Shown: piece after piece, positions 1 to 8,275 of the stretch
Position numbering within the stretch: position 1 is the stretch's first letter
Layout: the number at the start of each line of letters is the position of its first letter
Assembly (NCBI GenBank): GCA_029378245.1
Contig: JARKIF010000489.1
Location: 1 to 14,096, forward strand
Length of the DNA: 14,096 nucleotides
From: Roridomyces roridus
Taxonomy: Eukaryota; Basidiomycota; Agaricomycetes; Agaricales; Mycenaceae
Reading direction: 5' to 3'
Made by a program: the position numbers and the translations under genes
Notes under the pieces: model-generated
The model's input: only the letters and a program-made list of their open reading frames with translations
Told to the model about the DNA's origin: nothing
Database searches by the model: none

Positions 1-2
1 AT

Positions 3-332
3 CTCAAAGACGGGGAAGACGCCAACCTGAGCGAATCGCTCGCCTGGCTCAATCAATTCCTCCACGCAGGCCTCGGCGCACTGGAGCACATTACCATCGA
101 CCACGGAATGATTCAACGCGATCTCCTGGAGGTGCCGGCTACGACGTGGCATGCGCTCGAGGAGCTTTTGCTGCGTTCCGAAGGTGGAGAGTCGCGATTC
201 TCCGGGTTGACGTTCAGAGGGTACAACAAGTTTAGCTTTGGGTCGCCCGATGCGTTTGAGAGGTTTGAAGCGCTGCTGAGGTCCTATCTGCCGCGGGTGG
301 AGACGGCTGGGATATTACGGATTGTAGGATGA
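3..332 (+). CDS. 3' end of an unidentified basidiomycete protein gene
   Basis: An open frame enters from the left edge at base 3 and runs to a TAG at 330-332, so the first in-frame ATG (108) is internal and should not be taken as the start. About 109 C-terminal residues are visible. They alternate leucine-rich helices (near AWLNQFLHAGLGALEHITI) with a tail ending LRSYLPRVETAGILRIVG. This layout resembles the C-termini of F-box or leucine-rich-repeat-like proteins that are abundant in Agaricomycetes, but no diagnostic motif is present, so the family is only a guess. No frame break is seen in this stretch, unlike the other protein genes of the window. The upstream part lies outside the window. 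Confidence 0.6.
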   Translation, partial: LKDGEDANLSESLAWLNQFLHAGLGALEHITIDHGMIQRDLLEVPATTWHALEELLLRSEGGESRFSGLTFRGYNKFSFGSPDAFERFEALLRSYLPRVETAGILRIVG

Positions 333-764
333 AAAGGAGGATTTCTTGACATGCATGGGATCTCTGTTTATTTACAACTGGCTACATACAACATTTGACA
401 CTTTTCTCGTAGAAGTGAATGGTGACCCAGTCTCAGATTCATACGAATGGAAGTCCGCGATGGGAGCCTCTACGTTTTGAGAGAGAAAAGGCTCTGAAGT
501 AGAGTCAGAATCGATACACGCAGGGGAGTCGAACCCAGTCGCTCTGAATACCAGTTCGTTGACCAGGTTCCGACCAAGCTTTATCCCGTAATGAGTTGAC
601 TTGAAGACGAGCATGTTGCAGGTGAGGAAGCAGTGGACTTCAACGTCTCAAATGGTACCGACTATACATTGTCAAGAAAACCGAGAATACTTATGCACGC
701 AAACAAATGTCCCAAAGATCTTGTGAGCCCTTCAATAAGCATGTCATGCGAAGAGCGAGAATCG
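333..764. other. Intergenic stretch with no supported gene
   Basis: Between the plus-strand gene and the convergent F-box gene I see no reading frame with convincing protein character. The short open frames here have random composition. The one recognisable item is a tRNA-Gly-like remnant at 515-536. The space should contain both genes' 3' ends, but no clear polyadenylation signal could be assigned. Confidence 0.4.
515..536 (-). pseudogene. tRNA-Gly 3'-end remnant
   Basis: The plus strand reads TACACGC then AGGGGAGTCGAACCC. This is the reverse complement of the T-arm and acceptor 3' strand of the intact tRNA-Gly at 2354-2447, with one A missing from an AA pair and one C lost from the T-stem side. 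The B-box core GGTTCGACTCC is kept. No matching 5' acceptor strand, D-arm or anticodon arm follows in the expected place, so this is a fragment or a strongly diverged copy and not a working tRNA. Confidence 0.4.
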
Positions 765-2264
765 CTACGCGTAGGAAAGAACATGCACGCAAGGGGTCTC
801 ATCGCCGCTCTTGACCACATAAAGAGCTCCCAGCCTATCATCCAGCGCGCATGCATCCATCCGAAGGGCCGCTGGCCGAATCTCATCCGAGACTGGAAGC
901 GCACGGAAATCCACTCGAGGAGATGGCTCGTGGGTATACTGCAGTAGTCCCAAATCCTCGGCGTGGCTGCAGATCAGAGCGGAGGACAGGGAAGAGCCTG
1001 GGTTCATCCCGACAAGTGCGAGGAATGCTGATAGCAGAAAGGGGTGCCGACTCTGAGGACAGGATCGTCCCATTCCGCCGGTGAGAACTGGACAACTTGA
1101 CTAAAGTCCAGATTTTCTAGATTTTCCAACGTGAGCAGTTGTGCACCCAGCATACTGCATGTGGGGAGTTGGATGTTGGAAAGCACAGGCGGCAGAGTCA
1201 GGGTCTCGGCATTTGAGATGTCCACAATCGCGACTGGATATGAGGAACGTGGGGTGACTGCGGTACGCACAAGCTGCGCAATTTGGTAGCCGGGCCATCC
1301 AACTAGACACAGATCGTCATCGACGGCATAACCCATGAGGTTGCCGGGGTTCATGAAATCTCCGAGCGCTATGTGACGGAAGTGCCCCTTCCTTGATGCG
1401 GCAAAATATTAGAGAGGAACCTTCGAAGTTGGACGTGACCGCGCCGATGGTGTCCTCGTTGACGACGACTGCATCGACCAGCTCATCCTGATCGGGGAAG
1501 GGAAAAGATCGCGAAGATGTCTGCGAGGTTTTGACAGAAGTGGAATCCCGATAATCCACAACGCACACAGTCAGTTTGAGCTCCCGGTTGCCGACAAGGT
1601 CCTCGCTAAGAAGTGCCCCCGTCAGTGCCCACTCTTGTTTCCTGCCATGATGTAAGCTAACCTTTCGAGGGCAATTCCAAGATAGAACATTCCAGGAATG
1701 TGAAAAGGACGACTGAGAATCCATTCCGACCACCCAATGGAAGCGTCCCCGTAGACGCAGGCCCCAATCTTTGCGCCAGACGCGGCATCCCAGCAGGTGA
1801 AGTGGTTGGGCGAGATGGTGACGATCATGCCCGTCCCTGGAATGCAAAGGATTCTCGGATTCCAAACGATTCGGGCGTCAAAGTTTGCGTCGTGAAAACC
1901 CATATCAAATTTTCCAGCACGAACCGGGGTCGGCGATTCGGACGCCCAGTTTTTCCTGAGCTTGTATGCGTGGATTGCGATGTCTCGGAGCTTTTCCAGT
2001 GGCAAGGTGGTGAGATCGGTGCCAATGGGACAGGGTAGCGGTCGCCTATGGAAGTTCTCCATCCGCTTGAGTGATTCGATCCAAAAGGATGGCGAGAGGA
2101 GCATCTCTGCGAAAGTCGTGCACGTCTACAGTGTAACAGGCAGATCAGCTACGTGGCAGCGATACAGCTCCAGAGGGCGTACAGCGGCCAGATGTAAAGA
2201 GTCAGTGAGGTCCAGGTTTAGCCAGCTCCAGGATGATATCCAGAGGACAATCTGGGAGCGACAT
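765..2264 (-). pseudogene. F-box protein gene, frame-broken as sequenced
   Basis: The start ATG (2264-2262) opens MSLPDCPLDIILELAK, followed after a frame change by LDLTDSLHLAAV. Together these form a recognisable N-terminal F-box, the motif that binds Skp1 in SCF ubiquitin ligases. A 46-nt GT...AG intron fits 2152-2107. Beyond it come FWIESLKRMENFHRRPLPC and LPLEKLRDIAIHAYKLRKNW, then a beta-rich body typical of large agaricomycete F-box families (for example SPNHFTCWDAASGAKIGA). The protein ends ALDDRLGALYVVKS...CVHVLSYA with TAG at 767-765. Reading frame changes occur in the F-box (about 2210), after MAGNK (about 1640), in KEG/HFRHIALGDFMN (about 1385, next to a GGGG run) and near 1045. 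No nonsense substitutions were needed to follow the protein, so the breaks look like single-base indels. Substrate unknown. It could be a real pseudogene or an intact gene with sequence errors. Confidence 0.65.
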
Positions 2265-2353
2265 GGTGGTTGCTGATCAAGATGCTTTTCGGCGGATCAA
2301 CGATTTCATCACATGACCAGACTTCTCAAAAAAAGCAACCACCAGCAAGAACA

Positions 2354-2447
2354 TACACGCAAGGGGAGTCGAACCCCTGCCGCTTGCTGACGTCGAAATC
2401 ATCTTCGGTGATGGAAGGCAAGCATGATACCGTTTCACCATGCGTGT
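2354..2447 (-). tRNA. tRNA-Gly (anticodon UCC) with a 23-nt intron
   Basis: The reverse strand folds into a complete cloverleaf. The acceptor is ACACGCA paired with TGCGTGT, discriminator A. The D-stem is GTGA with TCAT (one G-U). The anticodon stem is CTTGC with GCAAG. The T-stem is AGGGG with CCCCT, closing loop TTCGACT. The loop CTTCCA...A gives anticodon TCC, so it reads GGA/GGG. The intron occupies 2411-2389 after position 37, the standard eukaryotic place, leaving a 71-nt mature tRNA. Internal promoter boxes are visible: A box TGGTGAAACGG and B box GGTTCGACTCC. It lies between the F-box and MYND genes on the same strand. Confidence 0.95.
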
Positions 2448-2584
2448 ATTGGCCGACGGGCAGGGCGTTTCCATATGACGCGCCCACCGGGATTTCAAGT
2501 TTCAATCTCAGCGCGTTGCTGCCAGAACTTGGAAGGCGTAGGGTATACTAATTTCTACGTGTTTGAACTAATCCCGGTTAGATC

Positions 2585-3827
2585 TTAGATTCCTTCAACG
2601 CTGCCCTCCGCCGATAACTCGGGCAGTTTCACCCACTGGTTGCCCGCCACAGCAGACATGTACAAGGCGTCAACTGTAACCCCGTGCATCGTGGTGGTTT
2701 GCATCAGCGGACACCCTCGCGCGCGGCATCCTTCCTCGAGCTCGCTTCGTCGCTCATCCGGAGCTCCAGCATCTAGGGTGGCACTGTACGTCTCGGGAAG
2801 GTGAGTAAAGTCGATGCACAGTACGACCTTTTCGATCGGCGTGTCCGGAAAGCCGCTCTTGATCGCGTCGCGCAGCTTGGCAACGTTCTCGGTGGCACAC
2901 CACTGCGCGAGGTGGTGAATGCTTTGCTGATCTATTCTCGTACGACGGCCTGTGTGTGGAGTTGTTGGATTATTATGACCATGGCGCAATCGAATTTCTT
3001 ACCCACTGGTTTAAGCTTGCACCACTTGCGATGTCTGGATTTCCAGTCGACCCTCTGGCACTCTGAGGAACAGTAATACACCATTGGCAGGCCTTGCACG
3101 ACTTGAAACTCCTGGTCCGGTCGACACGTCGGCACTAAGAACAAGGTGAGTGTATGATCGGAAAAGAGGAGTAGCCGCACGCACTTGTTCAAAGTTTCCG
3201 CAACCGCGAAGCGATCCTGCTTCTTCCTCGTACTGCAGCGCACACTGCCGCCTTTTTCCAAAGGTAAGGAGGGGCACAAGGGCTGCTGCAAGCACGGGAC
3301 TAGTCTCCAGGTACTTCCTGAGGCGCGAGTAGGATTCCAACGCCTCTATGGTAGGGAGGACCGCCTCGAAGATCGAACGGTATACGAGGTAGGGCGGAAG
3401 GACCTTATGCACAATATGCATGGCCCTCGCAGTAGCCTGTTTCTCCAGCCGCCCTATTCCAGTCGGACACTCGATAAACGCGTGTAGGAAGCCCGCCTTG
3501 ATCGCATGCAAGACCGCAAGGTAGTTGTCGCCTTCGAGATAGTGGTAGAAGAAGTTGATGGACGAGGACAACAGGCTGTCTACCCCGGTTTCATGGACGT
3601 GCTTGTCAATGTCCACCGCTGTCGGAACTGCGGCAAACGCGGGAACGGCGACAAACGCGCGGGTCATGACCGCCCGCGTCATAAAAAGCGCGTCGTAGAG
3701 GATGGGGGACTGGACGACAAAGGTCGGCGACTATGTTGAAGTAGAACTTCAACTTGTATGCGTCCTTGACCGTGTCGAGCCTCTTGGTCTTCTGTTTGAT
3801 GCGCACCGCGGGCAATCTGTTAGACAC
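2585..3827 (-). pseudogene. MYND-type zinc-finger protein gene, frame-broken as sequenced
   Basis: Reading from the ATG at 3827, the protein opens MSNRLPAVRIKQKTKRLDTV and continues through a helical region (VDSLLSSSINFFYHYLEGDN, then LHAIKAGFLHAFIECP). It reaches a MYND finger: FKSCKACQ, then VYYCSSECQRVDWK and HRKWCKLK, covering the second CxxC, YCSxxCQ and HxxxC ligands. The first Cys pair cannot be placed with certainty. A possible intron begins GTGCGTGCGGC near 3177 and ends ACCAG. The C-terminus (HHLAQWCATENVAKLRDAIK through SVEGI) ends at a TAA at 2587-2585. Frame breaks occur near 3685, inside the finger near 3078 (one A missing from AAA between CQ and VYYC), and near 2945. MYND fingers usually mediate protein-protein contacts; the partner is unknown. 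Confidence 0.6.
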
Positions 3828-3958
3828 CGAAAGTTCGGTGCCTTACGGTGCCCTCACAGTGCCCTCCTGGGTGGCAGGTCTCCGCGTGGCAGGTTTTTCC
3901 GGCCCGGGCTGTCACCTCAACGTCCTGAGTCACAAAGTTGTGAGAGATTTTTTTTTGA

Positions 3959-4250
3959 ATCAGAGGTGAATGCCCAATATGTAGAGTGCCCGAGAGCCTG
4001 GAGCACATAGCACTTGAGTGTGAGGCACCTGAGCGTAAATTGATTTGGGGCCTGACGGAACAACTATGGCACATGAAATACACTGATTGGCCAGCTGTCT
4101 AGTTTTAGGCAACAATCTGGTGAAATTCAAACAGAATGGAAAATCTATGCCACAGAAAGATAGACTGTTCAGTATCCTAGTTTCAACAGCTTGGCACTTG
4201 ATCTGGAACTTACGAGTAGATCGGCGCATTCGACATGTTGGAACTTCAGA
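3959..4250 (+). pseudogene. LINE (non-LTR retrotransposon) ORF fragment, left of the Plavaka insertion
   Basis: The plus strand encodes IRGECPICRVPESLEHIALE, a CxxC...H...C knuckle found near the C-terminus of fungal LINE reverse transcriptases, then CEAPERKLIWGLTEQLW. After a frame change near 4095 it continues KDRLFSILVSTAWHLIWNLR, which I recognise as the conserved region before the terminal EIHNRW block. An in-frame TGA right after an eight-T run (3950-3957) marks the left limit of recognisable protein, consistent with 5' truncation of the LINE. The reading stops where the Plavaka element begins; the rest of the same ORF resumes at 13656-14096. Confidence 0.75.
4244..4250 (+). repeat. Target-site duplication of the Plavaka element, left copy
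   Basis: CTTCAGA lies immediately left of the terminal inverted repeat, and an identical CTTCAGA lies immediately right of it at 13649-13655. The seven bases are LINE coding sequence duplicated at insertion. Confidence 0.9.
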
Positions 4251-4292
4251 CCCAGTGAAAAGTCCGTCTGGCCATATATGGGAAAATCTGGG
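4251..4292 (+). repeat. Plavaka left terminal inverted repeat (42 bp)
   Basis: Begins CCCAGTGAAAAGTCCGTC and ends GGGAAAATCTGGG. It is identical base for base to the reverse complement of 13607-13648; the first difference is G versus C at the next base. Confidence 0.95.
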
Positions 4293-4381
4293 GAAATCGT
4301 GCCGTATCGGATTCTACTGAAATCCCAGATATGGCCAGACCCAGCGTTAGGAATTCAGCGCTTTCTCTGGCCGTATCTGGG
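4267..4381. promoter_or_regulatory. Left subterminal motif array, likely transposase binding sites
   Basis: Three copies of one 16-bp motif lie close together in alternating orientation: TCTGGCCATATATGGG at 4267-4282, CCCAGATATGGCCAGA at 4324-4339 and TCTGGCCGTATCTGGG at 4366-4381. The first lies within the TIR. Arrays of short subterminal repeats in both orientations are how CACTA-type transposons present binding sites to their proteins. The binding role here is inferred. Confidence 0.7.
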
Positions 4382-4460
4382 ATTCTCGTTCCATCTGTAG
4401 AATATTCGCTTTTTGAATAATATTTATTGCATTTATTATCGGTAGCTGCCCCGTCCGCTC

Positions 4461-4563
4461 TTGCTCCCTGCGCTTGCTCGCCCCCGCTTGCTCGTTCCCG
4501 GCTGCGCTTGCTCGTTCCCTGCTGCGCTTGCTCGTTCCCTGCTGCGCTTGCTCGTTTCCTGCT
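4461..4563. repeat. 20-bp tandem repeat in the Plavaka subterminal region
   Basis: Three full units of GCTGCGCTTGCTCGTTCCCT run from 4501 to 4560; the third has one C-to-T change. Degenerate copies (CGCTTGCTCG and similar) extend left to about 4461. The unit length is not a multiple of three and the repeat lies beyond the accessory gene's stop, so it is noncoding. Otherwise the stretch 4382-4694 shows no gene. Confidence 0.85.
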
Positions 4564-5192
4564 GACCACTCCCACCCGCTCCCACCGCGACTATGGCTTC
4601 TCGCACGCGCACATCCACCGCCTCTCCGCCTCTTCCTCGTAACGACCGCCTCCCGAATCCAGCTCCCGATCCTTTCTCCTCGCGTCCCGACGATCTAAGC
4701 AGCTAGAGCCTGTGAATGAAGAATAAGAGGCAGTCCCTGAGAAGACCAGATACATACCGCCGCAGCAGCTTCCTTGACCTTCCTCTCGCGTTCTTTCCAG
4801 ATCTGCCAACCGCATAAGTTCGTGAAAGTGCTGAAAAAAAATACACACCGCCTGGCCTGCCTCTCCGAGGCCGTTCCAGTAAGCACTGTAATCACTGCCG
4901 TCTCCTTCGTTTTCCTTGGACCACTGAATTGCGCACAAGCCTCTAAACGAATGTAATCAGCAAACACTCATCATGTCAGCGGAGGGACGCACCGGGCTGT
5001 TGTGCTGTTCTGGTTAGGTTTGTATTTGCTTTTGGGTGCGGCTTTGGATGCGACTGCTGCAGTTGCGGGCTTGGGTGCGCCTGCAGTTGCAGGTGCCGGT
5101 TTGGATGCGACCGTCGTTGCTATTGGAACGGGGGTAGTCGGAACTGGTGCGACGGAGGCTGGCGTGGGTCCAGAAGAGTGTGAGCTGTCACT

Positions 5193-5200
5193 GTCGGCTG
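5193..5200 (+). repeat. 8-bp target-site duplication of the nested element, left copy
   Basis: GTCGGCTG abuts the nested element's left tip; the identical octamer abuts its right tip at 8268-8275. On the minus strand the octamer encodes part of the A-D dipeptide at which the accessory gene was cut. Confidence 0.95.
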
Positions 5201-5580
5201 CACCTGTACCTTCCACATAGCCAAGCTAATTGGCCTGGTACCTGTATGCGTGGTACCAGGCTAAGTAGCCTGGTTGCTGCAATCTCGCGCATGCTTTCGT
5301 TTATGCTTCCGATATGCTTTCGACCTTCTCCAAGTCCTGCTGCAGGGGACTTGATGCAATTCTGTGGTGGGTGAGGTCATGTGATTTGGCCCGCCCTCCC
5401 GAAGCCCGCCCTCCCGCCATCAGAAATTGATGGCCAGATCAATTACTGATGAAAAAAGTGAAAATTTCCAAATCAAAGATCAACTGTGATATCAGCATCA
5501 CAGTGATTGATAGCATCAAAAAAAACGAAATTGTAGAGCAGATCAAGGGCTACAAGACTCTCCTATAATGTTGTAGCTAA
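5201..5580 (+). repeat. Nested element, left long inverted repeat
   Basis: Pairs with 7904-8267. The main difference is about 14 extra bases near 5361-5375 (TCTGTGGTGGGTGAG) that the right arm lacks. It contains a duplicated GCCCGCCCTCCCG at 5389-5417, a 34-nt stem-loop at 5418-5451 (CATCAG[A/T]AATTGAT arms) and another hairpin CTGTGAT...ATCACAG near 5487. Confidence 0.95.
5221..5273. repeat. Terminal palindrome cluster, left arm
   Basis: Three palindromes lie edge to edge: CCAAGCTAATTGGCCTGG, GCCTGGTACC tgtatgcgt GGTACCAGGC, and CCAGGCTAAGTAGCCTGG. The motif CCAGGCTA or its complement recurs. A mirror copy lies at 8195-8247. Likely transposase recognition or hairpin structures at the element ends. 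Confidence 0.85.
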
Positions 5581-5839
5581 GATTCATTTGCTCTCTCAGA
5601 AACAAAGAAATGATCAAGAATCTATCTTGGTGATGATGGCTTTGTGATCAATGGGTGCTGGTGATTGATTCAATGAATGCCTTCGCGTGGTGATGGAGGC
5701 CCTAATCCAAGCACCCATATGTTTCAACTAGTCTACCTGTCTCCCTGTCCTCTCCCTTTTTGCCACAAGGTCACAGGTTCAATTCTTCTTGTCGGCCTTT
5801 GCCTTCCTTTTTTGAAATAAGCACCACTTACCTTGCTCT

Positions 5840-7380
5840 TCTGCTCAGTATAATAGTGTAGTATGCCAATGTCAACTTCATATCTCAGTGTGTGCCCCTC
5901 AGAGCATGCAATCACACTGGTTTGATGCTGCTTCCCAATTGGGAGCCCTACTCCTAGCACCCCAAATAGGAAGTTTTGCCTATGGCATAAGTTCTGGGCC
6001 AATCTGGCTGGCAACTAAGATTCTAATACCTTCCCCATGGACTATAGTATACCCTTCCACTGTTGACAACCCCTCTGGCAGTGAACCAGCCTGATAAATC
6101 AATGGTTTCCGTGCACAACAACTCTCTGTGATCCTGTGAATGTTTAGTACTCCCTGTGCTAGTAAACAGTTCATATATGTTGGATATAACCCCAAGACTG
6201 TCTATTCCCTTGGTCTCTGTCACATCTGGCATCCTAGGCTTCTCAAAGGCCTTGCCTGATGGGAAATCAATTCCCAGCCAGAGCTTTATTAATGCTGGAA
6301 GGGAGTGCTGCAAAGGGCTTTGAAATTTAGTTTGGCACTAAAGTCATAGGAAATCATCCAATTCTAAGGTCACCCTTGTGTCTGAAGGCTCAATGTACTC
6401 AAATTCAGCTTGGGGAAATACAGGCACATTTAGATGGGTGAGGGGTGTTAGTTGGTGTTGAATTCAGGTCATGAAACTCATATGGATGCATTTGTGATCT
6501 CTGGATGCTGGGATCCCTCTTCTGGGTATGGAATACCACTCAGTCAAAGGGGGTGATCTGAGGAGTGATGCAGGGATTCTGGCTCTGTGTGTTGCTCAAA
6601 AGGGCTGATGGCATGCCCAAATGAACTCTCCTGGCTGAGGGGATTCCGAATATATCTAATTTTACATGACCTGTGTGCTTGGTTGCTGAGATATGCACAA
6701 TGTATGATGAACCCGGCACTGGTAGCAAGGTACCCGTATGTTACTCAAGTTTCACTCGAGTCTGCACCAGTACTCATGTAAATCTCCACCAATTGAGAAG
6801 GTTTTATACATTTTCCTGGACCAGAATTTCAGGGACAACTCATTTCCAATGTCTATGGAACATGGAACTGACCATGAAGGCCAATATCAATGGAATCAGG
6901 TCCAGTTGATCTTGTGTATAATTGAAGTTCCTGCTTGAACCTTGATATATATTCTGGCTTAAACTTGTCCTAGGTACTCATTAAACACCTCCTGACTGCC
7001 TGAACTCAATCCATCTCCTAGGAAAATGTGCAACCATCCAAACACCAGATTTCACCAAGTTGGGTTCCAAACTGCTTGTAGCCATGACCCTGGTGATGGC
7101 AGGTAAGTGAAAAACTGTCTGGATATCCCCATTAAACTTCATCGACAAGGGATAGAGGCAGTCAAGTGCCATCTTCACTGTAGACACTCAGATCAGCATT
7201 GGAATCAATGCACATATATTGGCTACTCTAAGGCTTCCACCCTTCTGTAATTGAGTCTCTGACATCCTATGCATATGATTGACTGTTGAGGGAGACATTA
7301 AGCCACTTTGAACCCATAATTTCAAATGATATCTTGGGCACCAGAAAAATCAGCCCATTTGGCCATTGTAGTCAGGTATA
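5840..7380 (-). pseudogene. Decayed coding remnants inside the nested element, unidentified
   Basis: Several minus-strand stretches read like protein once in-frame stops are ignored. Examples are DVRDSITEGWKP and CIDSNADLSVYSEDG (about 7280-7165), DKFKPEYISRFKQELQLYTR (about 6975-6910), and SLPEGLSTVEGYTIVHGEGI with ILVASQIGPELMP (about 6085-5980). The interrupting codons are TGA, TAG and TAA where CGA, CAG/CAA or TGG would be expected, as C-to-T or G-to-A decay would produce. A possible intron donor GTAAGT follows ...YYTEQKSK near 5835. I do not recognise the protein; it is not clearly a transposase. Frames shift between blocks, so this may be pieces of more than one gene, or chance. Confidence 0.3.
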
Positions 7381-7903
7381 AGCATTCTCCTTCAAGGAAA
7401 GATAGTTCAAAGGATAGAGGGTAAGCTAAAGTATAGTTTAGAACCTTTAAAACTACCCAGAACACTGGAGTGGAGGGGCAATAAGAGCAGAATCATGCAA
7501 AATTGCCTATTTGGGACTTGGGAGTAGTGGTTCCCAATTAGGTCATGCCACAATGTCAGAGTGATTTAAGGCACCCTTGGGGCCCTTTATGTCCTGGGGC
7601 TTCATAAATGTAAGTACCATTGCTAAAGACAAGGTGTAGGTGAGTTCCAAGCCACCAGAGTGAGCAGGAAAAGGGTTCACCAGTAGGGGGAATTGAACCA
7701 CTGACCTGTTGACAAAAAGAAGAAAAGTAGAAAGGAGAGATACAACAACTAGACTAGAGTAACAATGCATGGGGCCATTGTGGGGGTTCCTTCTCCCCAG
7801 TGGTCCACATCATTGTATCAATCACTGAATGGTGATCATCAAAGCCATCAGCATCATCCCAAGGCTCAATCATTTGTGTTTTCCTGTGAGACCAGATGCA
7901 TTT

Positions 7904-8267
7904 TTGGCTACAATATTATAGGAGAGTCTTGTAGCCCTTGATCTGCTCTACAATTTCGTTTCTTTGATGCTATCAATCACTGTGATGCTGATATCACAGT
8001 TAATCTTTGATTTGTAAATTTTCACTTTTTCATCAGTAATTGATCTGGCCATCAATTTCTGATGGCGGGAGGGCGGGCTTCGGGAGGGCGGGCCAAATCA
8101 CATGACCATTGCACCAAGTCCCCTGCAGCAGGACTTGGAGAAGGTCGAACGCATATCGGAAGCATAAACGAAAGCATGCGCGAGATTGCAGCAACCAGGC
8201 TACTTAGCCTGGTACCACGCATACAGGTACCAGGCTAATTAGCTTGGTTATGTGGAAGGTACAGGTG
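7904..8267 (-). repeat. Nested element, right long inverted repeat
   Basis: Reverse complement of 5201-5580 with scattered substitutions and one deletion of about 14 bases. The palindrome cluster (8195-8247) and the duplicated GGGAGGGCGGGC stretch (about 8063-8093) are both kept. Confidence 0.95.
8195..8247. repeat. Terminal palindrome cluster, right arm
   Basis: Mirror of 5221-5273 with two substitutions; the GGTACC...GGTACC hairpin with its 9-nt loop is preserved. CCAGGCTAATTAGCTTGG forms the outermost palindrome. Confidence 0.85.
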
Positions 8268-8275
8268 GTCGGCTG
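8268..8275 (+). repeat. 8-bp target-site duplication of the nested element, right copy
   Basis: GTCGGCTG, identical to 5193-5200. Confidence 0.95.

Larger units (their letters stand above)
5201..8267. mobile_element. Nested long-TIR palindromic DNA element, 3,067 bp, non-autonomous
   Basis: The tips begin CACCTGTACCTTCCACATA on both sides in inverted orientation, flanked by a perfect 8-bp duplication. The outer 364-380 bp of each arm are nearly identical; weaker inverted homology continues inward. No intact gene is present, and the interior has only about seven CpG between 5701 and 7920. Families making 8-bp duplications include hAT, P and KDZ/Zisupton elements, but without a transposase the superfamily cannot be fixed. 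Together with one duplication copy it adds 3,075 bp, a multiple of three, to the accessory gene; removing it rejoins ...EPSAD to SDSSHSSG... in one frame. Confidence 0.9.

Noticed and set aside
778..800. A second stretch similar to the tRNA-Gly 3' end (ACATGCACGCAAGGGG)
   Set aside because: It lies inside the C-terminal codons of the F-box gene (DETPCVHVL), and the B-box core is missing, so the match is most likely coincidence.
633..947. 104-residue plus-strand open frame
   Set aside because: It runs antisense over the 3' end of the F-box gene, has no recognisable features, and the minus strand carries the convincing protein.
2801..3739. Several plus-strand open frames opposite the MYND gene
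   Set aside because: They are shadows; the minus strand encodes a recognisable MYND finger and conserved flanking blocks.
4427..4698. Plus-strand open frames over the CGCTTGCTCG repeats
   Set aside because: They are produced by the 20-bp tandem repeat, which has no stop in several frames; composition is just repeated Leu/Ala/Cys/Ser.
5733..7770. Considered the nested element's interior to be an intact transposase or retrotransposon gene
   Set aside because: No frame is open for more than about 100 residues, stops recur throughout, and no catalytic motif could be recognised.
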